NCBI GenBank assembly: GCA_964035545.1
Contig: OZ037765.1
Span: forward strand, 33,107,004-33,171,003
Length of the DNA: 64,000 nt
Direction of reading: 5' to 3'
From: Bugula neritina
Lineage: Eukaryota; Bryozoa; Gymnolaemata; Cheilostomatida; Bugulidae
Numbering within the stretch: position 1 is the first letter of the stretch; the number at the start of each line of letters is the position of its first letter. Below are positions 23,924 to 38,900 of the stretch, in pieces. The translations under genes were made by a program, and so were the position numbers. The notes beneath the pieces are model-generated. The model had not been told where the DNA came from, did not search any database, and saw only the letters and a list, made by a program, of their open reading frames with translations.

Positions 23924-26900
23924 ATGGATAGAGAACACGAATCTTGCAGTGACTTCAGCAAACCTCCAGGAAAGAGGTTAAAAAAGCAGAAAGGAAGATC
24001 TACTAAGACCAAACAAGATACTAGAATGACCACAAGTGCTGACGATTGTCAGACGTACACTTTAGATCAAGTTATAGGTAGTAATTCAGCTATAAGCAGT
24101 GGTAGTTCAACAGAGAATTCTATAGAAGGAGATGCTCAAGAAAACGGCTATCTCACCAATAGTTCTAATAGCTTTTCACCCATAAAGCAGAATGAAGACT
24201 CTAATTCTAGCATAGCTATTAAAAAAGGCATAGAAGACAATCGTTTAATGCCACCTCCTCCATCTTCGGCACCCAATCCTGAGAACGAGGTGGACAAAAT
24301 GAAGAAGAACCAAGATTTCCAGGCGGCTGGCGAATCTTCCTCGGATAGCAACTCTTGGTCAAATATTAATAAAAATGAAATCCATGATAAGAAGGAAGAG
24401 TCTGAGGTGATCATTGATGGATTTGCTATAGCTGCCTTTTCCTCGTTAGAGCAAGTCCAGGTGAGTGTGTGCATATTGAAGTACTCGAACCTTTATCTTG
24501 AACTTGATTTCCAAATCAATAACAGCTGTAATTGTGTCATTCAAAACCAGAATTGAAATAATTGCCTGGAGGAGAGTTTTCAGTCACTGAATAAGTTTTG
24601 GTAAATCATGATTTCACAAAGCCCTGAGTTGAGTGAGTGACATTGTGGACATACTGTTGGTTCACCTATGGGTTTTAGCAGTCTTTCTGCTGAATGGTTT
24701 TATTACTCATTAGTGATTGATTTCAATAATCCAATCAATATTTACATTATTATTAGACACGTTTTAGTTTAGAGTAAATAGTTGTTATCCTGATAATTTG
24801 GTGACTTATGACTACCCTGTACTACTCACAGACAGTATATATAGGAGTGTTGTACACATAAATAAGTTGGCATGAGTGTTCAAAAGGAATGAAGGTCAAT
24901 TATAATCAATGACTCAAAACACAATCAGCTGTTTGTCACTTTTAGTGCTGTGCAGGTATTCCAACTGTTATTTGAAGTTATCTTGTCTTTTAAATCACTG
25001 TTTCAGTCTCACCAGCAAGTAGGATCTGGTGGACTGAGTTTGATTTGTAAAATGAGAAGTTTATAGCATCCTGAATTTTGAGAAGCCCGTCTACCAGGGA
25101 AAAGTTGTCTTCCAGAGTTCTAGCCAACAGGAAGTGACTTCAGTCCAGGTCAAACTTATATGTTATCCTGGATATCACTGGGTAGTTGATCGAGGAGCGG
25201 AATTCCGGTCCATATTAGTTGTTTTCTTCTCCTGGCAGTTTGGGGATTTCATCACTTGCTGTGGCCATGTGATGTTTGGTTGAGTTTTGCTAATCTACTC
25301 TCAGTTACAGTTTCAAGTATTGCAATGCTCTCTTCGGGCTATGTACTTTGTTATCTATGCTGTTAGTTGGTACTGGAAGGAGATATCTTTGTCTGTCAAC
25401 ACAGTGAATCAAGGCAACACATCCCATAACTGTTCTAACTATCTCTCCAGCTTTGTTGATATCAATGAGTCACCTAGCTGAATGCTAGTTTACTTTCTAT
25501 TGTCGTCAAGGGAAAGCAACTCTGACTGGGAATTCGGCATGTTGAAAAATCCACTCTTATTCATGGAATTTCCATGGCACTTAGCCCTAGGCTCTAGTCA
25601 TCTCTTGGTGAAGAACATGGGGAGTCTCTCTGCCACACCCCCATAATATGTTGCTACCAGAGTTGGAGTGGACAGTTGAATTGAGTCATGAAATCTGTTA
25701 GAAACTATCTTCTCTTGCGTTGAGTGGCTACAGTTTCCATGTTCTACCATGTTTAGTTCCTGTTCCTCAGATATCTGGCTGTTTGTTCATAGAGTAGAGG
25801 TGGTATTGGTACTGTAACTGCTGTATATTATCTGCTAGTCATGCTTTCACTTCTGCTTTTCATCTTTCAACTGTCAAAGCTCATTGCTAGGAGTTGGCTG
25901 CACATGGTACGCTGGAACTGCCTAATTCGTGTCACTCAATATGACAAATGGGAAATAGTTCAATAGTGTGCATTATTTAGCTGAATATATTTGGTGCTTG
26001 GTTTAACTTTTCCATTAGTTGTATTTTTCGTCTACCAGTTCTGTTAGTTACAGCTGGGAGTAAATATGACATTAGTTGTAACTCACTCAGCTAGGGGTAT
26101 TGGTCAGAAGCTGAATGTTATGCTTGTAGTCGCACATTATGTTAATTTGTTGATGTGTTCTTATTTTACTTCTTTTGCTTGAAACTTCTTTGTCATTGTT
26201 GGCCCCTTTCATTTCAGTAGAGGCTTGCTTGATGGTACGCGTACGAAGGTTGTTGCAGTTGATTACTGTTCTACCCCGTTACTTAGCGCGTCCCTCTTCA
26301 TTACTAACTAACCAATCTTTCAATATTCTCGTAATTTATTTTAGTAAAAAGAATAATGTAATTTTTATTACCTTCTCGAAATTTAAAACAAAAAATTAAG
26401 GTTGTTTTCAAGTGTATGTAATTTTTGGTGTTTTAATCATGTGCCTGTAATGATACATTGTGGTGCGTAGTTGAGGTGTTACGGTAGGTAGTCGAGATTA
26501 TTGAATACATGAAGTAGTAGTAGAACTGAATTATGATGATAAAGCTCGGAGCTATGCAGCCGATGGTTTATACATGTTGAAGAGGTGTGTGTATCGTTTG
26601 CCAAGTCGTCTGCATGTAAACGCACAGTGCAGCTAGCTGCATGCTGCAGTCACTTAACAGTATAGCTACATGTTTCCTACACACAATATACACGATATGC
26701 CAGTGTTATGTTAGTCAAGTGTTTTACTTGAAACTCCAAGTTTGGTTGCCTTTAGCTACTGGGTCTAATTCAATGCAGATATGCTACTAAAGCTCTCTTA
26801 ATTGTATGTAATTTTCATTTAGTCAGTTTTATTGCATTTATATATGGCAGACTTTTCCCTATCCACTTGACTTTAGAGTCATCTATATATATATAGCCAA

Positions 26901-29900
26901 TACATGGATAACAATAGTTTCAATGAGTTATTTGTTTGTTGGGGAAAAAACTTGTACAGAAAATAATATTTAATTCATCAGTAAATGTTTGTGGTTTCAC
27001 TCAAGTTATAAGCTGATGCATTTGCACAGTGTAGTATGTAGTGTACACAGTGTAGTATGTAGTGTATACAGTGTGGCATGTAGTGTGTACAATGTAGTAT
27101 GTAGTGTACACAGTGTGGCATGTAGTGTGTACAGTGTAGTATGTAGTGTACACAGTGTAGTATGTAGTGTACACAGTGTAGTATGTAGTGTATACAGTAT
27201 GTAGTGTACACAGTGTAGTGTACACAGTGCAGTGTACACAGTATAAGAAGTAGTGCAGTTTGCTCCCCTCCCATCATACTATACACTTGATCACGTGTCA
27301 ATGACTGCAGATTAATCAGCACAGGTTCGACTTGATAATGATGATATTATTATACTTGATAGTTACACTCAATTAATACACTGACTTCAGTTACATTCAA
27401 CAACTTTGACACACAACTGAATGCATTGCAACTCTGCAAGCATATTCCCACTTTGTCTTAACTCTTTCTATTGTGGAATGGTTAGCAGTTAGATTAGGGA
27501 AAAGACGCAGTTTATCTGGTCCTCCAGGGTAGTGTTAGAGTAAAAAGGAGTGGATAAACCTGTCGGCTTAGGGGTTGCTGCCAATGCTGCTTTAGCTAGA
27601 GATAATGCTTTCTATTAGCTGAGTTCCACATTCAACTGGTCTATGAAGTAAAGTTATGACTTTTGACACAACTAAAGAAAGGTTTTTGTTACCACATAGT
27701 TGGGCTAGTGTGTTGTGACTACAGTGAATTACATCACTGGAGGTCTCTTGCAGTTTCAGTTTACTCTGTGCTGCGACAGTTGCACTAGGAACATGTTTGC
27801 TCAGTGTTTCTATCCAATGGTGTGGTGCCATGAGCAGGGTTGATAAATAAAGGGGAATATGCTCCTGTGTTTGTTACCAATAATAGTGTCGACCTATCAA
27901 CATCTTAGATTAGTTTGTGTAAAGTTGGTATATTTATTAGCAAGTTGTCTTCCCCTGACTGAACTCAGTAGCCACTGTACAGTGTAGATTGAAGAACTGT
28001 TGGGTCGAAGTTACTTCACAGTCATTGTTTATGCCTGCAACCAGCTTAAACTAACAGTAATCACGTGACTGCAATAGTACCTCTACTTGATAAGAGCTGA
28101 TAGTGGTTACCTGCAGCTCACTGATTGCTGTAGGTAACACCTGCCTTCATATAAATATAATACATCTTCTCTCTGCACTCTATGACCATCTTTTCACCCA
28201 AATAGCTACCCACTACTTGCTAGATACTAGCTAGATGGCCTGAGGCTGTTGTCAGCTGCTAGAGAGAGAGAGAGAGAGATTTGTTGTATACAGAGAGTGT
28301 AGGGTTGTGCTGAGAGGATTCTGCTGCATCTAGTCTGCAGTGTAAATAAAGTTATTGTAGTGTTGTAGTCCATCTGCACTTCGGTCAATGAAATGAGGCT
28401 GTATAATATTGAAAGGGTTTTTGACTATTTTGTTTTTCACTTTATCACCAATAACTAGTAAGTAGTGAATAGTCACATTTTAACTACACACTAATAATCA
28501 TTCACTACTCAACATTCACTACTCACTGTTCACTACTAGACGTACACTGTCAGTAAAGTTCAACTAAGAAGTTGGAAAATGTTTCTATAATTTTTTTCTG
28601 TTTCCCATTACTCCACATTTTGGCCACCATCCAGTTTAAGAAATGAGAATAATTTAACTGCTGTCTGACGAATGCCGGGCTTACAGGTGCGTCGGGTGAC
28701 TTCTCGTCTGGTAGTTGTGCTGCGACTAGCATCTCTCAGTCTAAAACTGTAATTAAATGCCTTATCTGATAATGTATTCAAATTGTTATGATTGATTTCA
28801 CGAGATACGAGAGAGTGTATTGTTGGAGCACTGAGTTATACCTTTGTGTACTGAGCAGGTCACATCACTTTCTGTTCGTCTCAGTTTGACTCATTAGGAA
28901 TAGAAACATCAAATTAATACTCGGAGTAATTTGTATACAAGTGGCCACTAAATTTGGAAATGGCAGATTGTCTTGCTCAGTGGCTATATGGTAGACATCA
29001 GGGGTATTTGTAGCCAATAAAGTAATTACAGAATAGCATGTTATTCATAAGTAGTTAGTTGGTTCTCCCCCACCCTATCTTAGCTATGCACAGGCTATTT
29101 CTCACTTCCTGTTTTCACAGCTTCTGTCTCATTACTCTGTTCACTGCACCAGACAAGTTCACCTTGAACTTTATATTTAACCAGAATTTTGAAATTAAAA
29201 TTGGAAAATGCAATTCCTCTGTAAACACAAATAAAACATTGCTGATACTGTTGGCAGTGTTTGAGGTGTAATGGTGCAATCTGTAAGGGTGGTGCTGTTT
29301 CCCTCCCCTACTTATTACTAGTACTATGTACTGTGACTAACACTATTAGTACCTTGTACTGGCAGTTTACATGGTTTCCTATGTTTTTAAAGTTTTATTT
29401 ACATTTTCACTCTTCATAGAATTAGAAGTTATTTCAGGAACCACCCTTTGACACCCCCCCCCTCTCCCCAGTGACCTCTGCTTTTCTTGTATTCTCAACA
29501 ATTTTCATATTCTAGGCCCAACCTATCAATAGTGTAAGTGTAAGGTGATTTCTTGTATTTATATGATGTGATAGTATCCAGTTAGACCGGGTTCTCTGCT
29601 GCACACTAGATTAGATTCCCAGCTACACTGACTTAGTATGTATACAGCACCCCTCCCCAGAGCGTGTTGCCTTGGTTACCAAGGTGTAAACACCTGAATG
29701 TGACTGCCATTGTTTTCTAAATATAGGGAGGTGGTAAATTACAGAGAAAATTATCCTAGTTTATGGCTTATACAATAGAGCAGAATAAATACATGCATTC
29801 ACATGCTTATAGAGTACAATAAATATATGCACACATATGCTTATAGGAAATAATCAATATATGCACACATATGCTTATAGGTAGAATTCCTTCACAGCAG

Positions 29901-32900
29901 TGACAACCTTCCCCTAGGTCTGTGTTGAGTAGAGCGGAGGGCTTGTTGTGTGTACGTGTGATAAGTGTGGTTAACTGGGGGTCAAGAGGTCATAGTGGCT
30001 GTTGTTGGTAGGAATAGTTGGTCACATTTATGATTCAGTAGAAGATGGCATCTGTTTATGTAGCCCAAGCTATAGGCTGTAAGATTACTTGACATGGTGT
30101 ATGCCACCTTAGCCACTGTCCAGTGTGTGCATACAGCCACTTGTCAATCTCTATCAAATACCAGATGTGTTGGCATCTCCTCTAGCAGCTCAGCTGATTG
30201 GCTGATTGTGGCACATTCAGCTTAGGTTCTATTTTTAGCTTTCATGTTTCAGTCTTTGCTGCAACCTGTATTGGTTGAGATTTTGGGAAGACAGGTAGTG
30301 CAGGTGAACTTTTGAAAATGTTGAGCATCTGATGAAAGTGTTGACAATGTTGAGTATCTGATGAAAGTGTTGGGCAGTAGAGGAACTGTTGAAAGCGTTG
30401 AGTATCTGATGAAAGTGTTGATTTGTAGAGGAAATCTTGAAAGTGTTGAGTATCTGATGAAAGTGTTGGGTAGTAGAGGAACTGTTGAAAGTGTTGAGTA
30501 GGGAGTCTCATAAATTACAATTTAGGAGTTGAGACCAAAGAATAAAGTTGGTGTATTTTGATTGCCTTTTATCATGATTGATAGCTGGTGTGTACAGTTT
30601 ACATTTTACACAGTATAATGTGGGTATAATGCGTTTGGTTAGTGAATACACTTTCTTTGTGCAATGCATAATAATTGCTATAGAGTTGTTCGTAGCCTGC
30701 TTAGCATTCCGAGTTGATTAGCGGTTGTTATTGATTTGACATTGGAGCTGATGTGTTTCCCACAATGCCGTGTAACTCGCCTACTGGTCGCAACGGCTGG
30801 TCGTCTGCTTATGGAGTTTAGAGTCCCAGCATTGCTGTCAATCAGCCAATCAGGCACGTGCTTATATCACACTGTGAGAATGAGGGGCACTGGTCGGTCC
30901 ATCTAGTTTCAAAATGTTCGAAAAGATTTTTTAGAATTTTTACTGGCTTTGTTTGTTGGCAGCAACTAGTTTATATTTAGAGTTGGCAGCGATGGTTGAT
31001 GTGTTAATATATAGAGTTGGTTAGGGCCACCTCAACAAACAATAGAACGACATGCATAGCTCACTGTAAGGGTTAATTGAACACCCTGTTATAGCAGCAA
31101 GGCTGAGAAATGTTGACACTTGGGTCAAGAAATCAAACACTTTCAAGTCTTTAGAAACCTTTACTATTAGATTTCATTCATGAATATCCCCAAGTAATTT
31201 ATATTCAGCTCTGTCTAACAGTATTTAATAAAAACTAAACTATTGAATCATCAGATAATTACCTGCTCACCTAGTGTATATTATAATTGAATTAGCCAGT
31301 AAATCCCAACAGCTAGTCTATTACATACTATATATTATATGCTATATACAGCGAGGTTAGTCTATACTATAGGCAGGGTAGTGGAGGAATGGGTAGATTA
31401 TATTATTAAATAGATCTATATTAGAGTGTCTCTAAAGCTAATGAGTCACCATAAAGTATGTAAGACTGTCCTGCAGTTAATATACTCTGTGTTACAAATT
31501 AATTCAACTCCAGAAAGAGAGATGGTATAGTGATGGTGACATATCTAGTTACTACTAGTGAATTCTGAGGCTTTATTCATCAAAGGTGGGGGGTATATTG
31601 ATGCACCTTATATAGCACCCCTAAAGCTGCTATTATCCAAGGAGCAGAGACTAGAGGTGCTTATTAACAGGAAACACCAGTGATGTCACGAGGGCCACCT
31701 TGTGGAGTTTTAGTGTTACTTTATTCATTATGTGGCCATGTCAAGTGTGAAAACCTGTAATAAGTGATAGGAGGTTGCCAAGAGTCAAAGTTGTAAATAC
31801 TAAATAACTGTTGAACTGCAGGAGTGTCTCTAAAGTGCACCTCTTCTATGTTAGTTTGGCAGTTGCTTTTGGTCTATTAAAAGAGTGAACACCTTTCCCC
31901 TTCCTTCTTGTTCTTTTTCCGCTCTTTTTAGCTGCACTCCTTGGTTCAACCCCCCAAGGCAGCTTTAAACTATCCACCACTTGTTATATATTTAGATTTG
32001 CATTCTCCATGCCCAGTTTTGTTACCCCTAGCTGTTGAGTCATAACAGCTCACTGAGAGAGACAACTCCCTAGTTTACAAGACATTACAAGTTGTGTTAT
32101 ATTGTGAGTAGGTGCTGTTCAGTGGGTATGGTGACGTAGTATATTATGTACTGTGTATACAGTTCTTCTATGTGTTGTGACTTCATGCGCTCTTATAATA
32201 TTCACTATGAGTGAGCAGTGAGTGAGAGTTTAGTCATAATTTGCTTTCAATTAGCACCAGGAAATAACAATTCTACTCTATTCTGTTTTATACTCTATAC
32301 CACACTACTGAACTATATACTATATACTACTATATACTATACTACTATATACTATATACTACTCTATACCACACTACTGAACTATATACTATACTACACT
32401 ATACTACACTACTGAACTAAATACTCTACTACTCTATACTACACTACTGAACTATACACTCTACTACTCTATACTACACTACTGAACTATATACTACACT
32501 ACTCTATGCTAAACTCTGCTTCAAAGTACCCTGTGTTTAGACTGACACTATCTCTAAGGTGAAGGTCACTGCTTAGAGTAGACTGTGTTACTTGCTTTGC
32601 CTGTCATTTACAATTTAGATAGTCTGCAGCACAACCTGAGGCTATAACTTCCAAACCCCTAGTCAGTATAACACTAGTGTGTATACTGTAATATAATAAT
32701 ACATTATATAATATTATATTACATGAACACACCAACCCACATCACTGTCACATGAGATACTAGACATTTTAAGTACATTTATCCTTTGCACTTTTCAGTT
32801 TTTTGTCCGCCACGCTGCCGCTCTGTGGGTGAAGCTGGCAGCGTGTTGACACCTGAGCCATAGTGGCACACAGGTGCTTGTAGTTTGTTTGCTGGAGGTA

Positions 32901-35900
32901 TTGTGTCTACCCTGGAGTAGTGTCTATATAGATATGTGTACAGCAACCCACCTTGTACATGAGTAGGGGTGGTAGAAGAGCACCTCGTACATAAGTAAGT
33001 GGGCGGTAGGACTGAATCTAACCCTCTCTGTGTGATTACAGGAAGCTCTGAGTGCCACTGGCCGGGCCTTCGAGAGGATGGAGCTGGCAGACCGAAGCTC
33101 CGTGACTTCCTCCAAGACGCCACGACTTCCAACTAGAGATACTCGATCTCCAACCGGGAGAAAGAAGTCCCGGGTGAGTGGGCAACTCCTACATGTATAT
33201 TTGTATGAACTCAGCAAGTTGATTACCCTAATAATAATAATATGATTTCACACTGCCTAACCTACTCGATGTCTTAATTATATGCTTTGCTCCCTGCTTT
33301 ATGTAATGATATGTTGAATAGACTGAGTTAGCTGTAGATATGTGAACTAGCAGTTAACTGCCCGCAGCTCTACATACTCTGCATTGCCTCTCTCTCTCCT
33401 AGCACAGTGCTCTGTCACCTCCATCTATCATCAGATATTGTATTTGAGATATATCTGCTATTTAAAATATTAGCATTGGGAAAAGAGATCTTAAGTAATA
33501 AGGAGACGCTGTTACATGTGTCTTGTAGACATTTTATCTCTCCGATTCATAAAGTTCACTGTTGGAGTGTGTAGTCAGCAAATCTCAAGGTTTTAGTGAC
33601 AGAGTGTGTAGTTGTGTTCCCCTGTACTGTGATGTATCTTGAGAGTTGTCACCTCGTCTGTAGGATGAAGTCTGATTTTATTTCGTTTAGTTATTTGGGA
33701 ATGTTTTTACTGCTTAAAAATGAACTGATTAATTTAGTAGCTGACAAGAGCAGACACAGCTAACTGATTCACCAATAAGATGTAATATTTGGGGGTATAA
33801 GCTAGCTCACTAGTAAACAGTATTGTTTGTCATCAGTTTTATAAGTTGTCTCCTCTTGGAAAACTTGCCTGCTGGTCAGATATTACTGTGTAGCGGGGAC
33901 ATAGCTCCTGTATACTACAGTCTGGTCGGCTGCAAGACAGATAGTCAAAGGGTTGTCTTCTCTGTTAAATAGAAACGGCTACTTAGCAAAGGTGCTTCTA
34001 TAAAGTTGAACTGCATAGCTAGCTTCTCTGTTACTCTGTTAACTTCTTCAACATAACAGCATTGTACACAGCACTTTACACTACACTACACTGTATGCCT
34101 TCCAGCACTATACTATACTATACCATCTCCACTCTATCTGCAGGAGAACATTACTAGAAGCAGCACTGAGTTGGGGATGACTGATCATAGTATTTGTGCC
34201 TCCAAACTCTCAGCCACTGCACTCGGTGACCACCAACTGGGTGCTGCTTCTAGAAACTTTCCCTACAGCAGCCCCACACCTTCCAAATCACCTGCAACTA
34301 TTATTGTATCTGTCCGAGCTATTGTCAAGGACGCAGGCACTCATGCAGGAAGTGTAGAAACCATCTTCTGTTTACCTTGTAGGCCTCCTCATCCAACAGC
34401 ACCCGCACCAAGGAACCCCGCACTCCTCGTCACGGCAAGAGGACGGCAGCGTCCAGATCTCCTTTAGCCTGCAGCAGCACCAGTAGTCTGGTACCATCGG
34501 ACTCTGACTCTCAGTCTATGTCTCCCCACCCCTCTACCTCTTCAATGGTAAGACAACTCCTGGTGCCCCTGTCAGTATAATATGTAGAGAGCTGAGTGGT
34601 CATGTGACTTGTTTACCGCTCATTTATTTGAGAATCAAAAAGTTGTTAATGAATTTCCTAGTCTGATTGAATTTATGTGAAGTGATATGACATTTGACTA
34701 ATTGAACAGCAAATCAATAAACTAGAACAGCTTATAGAAGTTGTCTATTCTTTGGATTTGTCTTTTCTTGAAGACTGGATAATCAGAAGCTTTGCTGAGT
34801 TGTCCTCTCTCTATCACCTACTATACTCTCTCTATCACCTACTATACTCTCTCTATCACCTACTATACTCTCTCTATCACCTACTATACTCTCTCTATCA
34901 CTTACTATACTCTCTCTATCACCTACTATACTCTCTCTATCACCTACTATACTCTCTCTATCACCTACTATACTCTCTCTATCACCTACTATACTCTCTC
35001 TATCACCTACTATACGCTCTCTATCACCTACTATACTCTCTCTCTCTATCACCTACTATACTCTCTCTATCACCTACTATACTCTCTCTATCACCTACTA
35101 TACTCTTGTAGATGACATCTAAAGTTGAACCCGCTGACAGTGAAAGAAGTTTAGACTCAGTACCACACTCACAACTTAAAACAGAGAAGGCGGGTGCTAA
35201 AGACTCCCTGCCTTCATATCTCTCTAGTGTAAAACAACAAGCTGAATCTACAGTGGTAGGTCACCTTCACTCTTAGGCTTATGCTTATAGGCTTCTGCTT
35301 ATCTGCTGCCTAGTTGAATGCTGCCTCGCTGCTAGTGTAGTTTCAAGATCCCTGCTTCAAGATTTCTGTTCAGAATGCCATCAGCTTCAACTTGAACGAA
35401 GATGAGGAGAAGATAACTCTACTTTCTGCTTCACATTTCCCTGCACCCCACTGAATGCTCTGTTCTTTGTAATGTTTAGCACCTGCTTTAACAGCTACCC
35501 GCTCAATGTGCATGTTTGATTATTTATTTCTTGTACTCAATGCATGAACTCTAGCAGACTGGCTGTGCTAGATTCCTTGTGCTTCTGTGAATAACTTATT
35601 TAATTGTAAATAAATTTTAACCACTTACAATCTGACCTCCTCTTACTTATCTCTATTTCTGTGAAGGGGCCAACCCCACCCCACCCCTATTATTTGTTTA
35701 CACCGGATAGAAAGGTAGGTGAAGTGATTTTATTATTTATGTAAAGGTTGCTACTGGAATTGAAAAAATAAATATTATGTAAAATTCAAGTAAAAATAGA
35801 AATGAATGAATCATTATGTCTAAATATAGCTGCTGCCAATGCTATGGGTACCTGTCAAAGTTTAGTGTTGACACAGTGTAGGTGTTTGCTAGCTGTTAGC

Positions 35901-38900
35901 AGTCTGAGTACAGCTTGTTAACTGTAGTAGTTGGATATAGTAGATATACACACACTGCCTATACTCTATACTAGTCACCAGATGGCTGCCTCTCCATTAC
36001 CAGGTTTTAAAAGCCCATTGAATAACAGTAGGTGGTACTTCAACCCTGGCATTACCCTTCAAAACACTCCCTAATACTTACTAAACTTAATGACACAAAC
36101 TCCTGCCTCTTACAGTCTCAAGTACCTCTTAAGTGTCTCTCAAGTGCTCTACTTGACTCTGTTATATTAGGATTTATCAACTCTACAAGTGCCTCCTTCA
36201 TTGCTGCCACAAGTTTACTCTTGATAGTCTCATTAGCTGCACACACTGCGTCAGCGAACTCTTCAATATCCTCGCTCTTCGGCAGCAACTTGTTTATGCA
36301 TTTATCCAGTTTATGCGTGTGAAGAAATTTTCTAGGTTCTTATCTCTGTGTGCCAATTTAAATTTTATGAAATTTGAAACCAAATATTTGGAGTTGTTTC
36401 TCCTGTCCACAAAATGCAGATCTGTAGTTAGCTTTAGTTTGTAGTGTCTGGTTTGGAATGAGTTGCTTTATTTTATAGTCAGACAACTTCCCATGCTACA
36501 GGTTATTATACTAGAACTAAGGCTATTTCAAGTAACTGCAAGTCTACACTTATACTTTCTCTACCTCTAGCCTCTGCACCTCACCTTTAGTCTCTGTACC
36601 TTGCATCTCTATCTGGAATGTTTCTATAAGCAGCTCCGAGTTGGAGGTGACTGAGTGCATTAGTAAGAGGCTCTCAAGTTCAGAGTTGAACTTGTACCTC
36701 ACCTTTACAGACTCCCCTCCTGTAGGTATGCTGTAAGAATGCAATTTCTGTTCACGCAGGTCAAATCTGAGCCATACGTGTCCCATAAGCTGGATATAAA
36801 AGATCTCACTAAGCTGTCAGCCACCAAACCATCCCTACTCTCTTCATCCACTTATTTCACTCCCATTACGGCGACAGCACCCCCTGCAACCTCAGCTCTA
36901 GATTCTACACCCCTGACATCTTCCGACATGAAGGTAAAGTACCTGATTCACTAAATGCTTCCACATTTCTAGTCAGAGTTTGGTTTTATACAAGTAGTTT
37001 ATAGCTGCCTTCCCATATTTTAGCTAAATCTTTTCCTCACTACCAGTGATACGGTAAAGGGGTAGCAAGCCACCCCCCCCCACCCTTTTTCTTTTTGTAC
37101 TTACGGATGCTGAGTGTAGAAAGCTCACTAAGGGTTTAAGTACTACTTTTGGTACAAAGAATGATTTATCATGTGGAGGGGAGAGTGGCCCATCAATAAC
37201 CAAACTTGTTGCATCTCCCCATATTTATAGCTACTAATTCAGCACCGCAGTGTTGATCTATAGGCCTTATAGGGTTGAAGTCCTGTGAAAATTTAATATG
37301 AAATAAAAGCCGAAAAGTAGATAGTTTTAGTATAAATATACAGCCTAGCAAGTTCAGCTATACACAGTTGAGGGTCTTAACTGTGGAAATGTTTCAAGTC
37401 AGTATTAGACCTCCCTTACATTGAACTACATCCACGTTGATGGACATTGAACTATATCCAACATTACAGCCTATCTAATAACATACTTCAAGTAAAGGTC
37501 TGTCGTATAGCTGCTGTGACCCATTTCCTGTAGAGGTCTGGGAGATGACGAGTTGGCCCCATGTTGACTGCCTCCGAGTGTACTTGTGTTTATCCACTCG
37601 AAATGTTGAAGGGCCCTCCACTTGTTTATGTACAGCATATTCTGTCTTCTACAATCACTCATCTACTCTGCTATTATGTTGCTCTTATCATATCCTAGTA
37701 TATCTTATAGTATATCATGTAGTATACCATATCATATTGTAGTATATCATGTAGTATACCATATCATATTGTAGTATATCATGTAGTATACCATATCATA
37801 TTGTAGTATATCATGTAGTATACCATATCATATTGTAGTATATCATGTAGTATACCATATCATATTGTAGTATATCATGTAGTATACCATATCATATTGT
37901 AGTATATCATAATAGTATATTATACCAATTTAAAAGAAATCTTTAGTGTATGTATCAAGTAATTTGTTGGGAGGAATATCCAACACATAAATAGACTTAG
38001 TAGTGACAGTAGTGGAAACATTAATTATAACATAGTAATTTATTATTAGTAGTTATGTTAATGTTAATGATAAATGTTGATTGTTGCTGTTTTTGTTAGT
38101 TTCATTTCGCCATCAATAGAGTAACAAACCAGTAAGTTCCAGGTCAAGTTGTGTGAAATCTGCAAAATATTCGAACTGAAAAAATATTTCTTTCTAAGCA
38201 GAGTGTTACAGTACATCATGTACATTATATGCTATGCTGCTGTCGTGTGGTTAGGGGTGACTTTGCAGGTAAATAATGTTTGCTTAAAAAAGCAAAAAAT
38301 GCCAACATTTTATCATAGTTTCTAAAAATAGTATACAGCAATAAAAAAGAAGTACTGGACTAGAAATAAGAAAGTTTCGGCAGGTAAAGAGGGTAATTAG
38401 TTTAGAGAAGGTAAAAATAGAGGAGATTATTCTGGAAGTAATTTCCGGAGTAAGAAGGCTGTTTCCTTTAGCCGAGGCAGTAGATTAGAAGACGGGAGAT
38501 TATAGTGACAAGTTGACACGTTTGAAGAGTTCATTGTCAGATATAACTAATTCAATACGCTGCAAGTACCTCTCCTCAAATACTTTGTCGTCTTTTAAGA
38601 GCCATTCAACATCATATTCAATCATATTCAAGTATAATACACTATCTGCACGGATCAATACCCTTGGAGCACCCTGTATACCAGCTATATACTCTGCACG
38701 GTACGCCCTGTATGTGCTACACACAGTGTGCTACACACAGTATATACTACACACAACTCTTCTCTTACAGCTCTACTCTACTCCAGTCAAGTTTACTCCC
38801 AGGTTTGAGAATATTAGTCCTGATATAACGAAGCCACCCCTAGCAGCTGGTCAGCTGAGTCATAGCTCACCTTCGACAATCCCACCAGGTATGCATTCTA

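Larger units (their letters stand above)
24461..33041. other. First intron of the AUTS2-like gene (8.6 kb)
   Basis: This holds the 21-bp array at 27021-27245, a 48-bp repeat at 30300-30500, a (GA)n run at 28264-28279, a homopolymer C run near 29452 and a TA/CTA-rich repeat at 32280-32500. I found no exon with convincing borders. A long first intron in this gene family often contains regulatory DNA, but nothing here identifies any. Confidence 0.55.

Noticed and set aside
32779-33217. Two - strand frames near 33 kb
   Set aside because: They are antisense to the second AUTS2-like exon (33042-33173), which has clear splice borders on the + strand and continues the family motif.
34171-34467. Separate 98-codon gene, or an exon from 34144
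   Set aside because: The downstream part uses a different frame from the well-supported exon 34383-34547. The upstream part has an acceptor but no convincing donor, so I did not include it.
34752-35115. Tyr/Leu-rich + strand frame and Arg/Glu-rich - strand frame
   Set aside because: By-product of the 21-bp pyrimidine-rich array; a 21-bp period always leaves an open frame in some phase.
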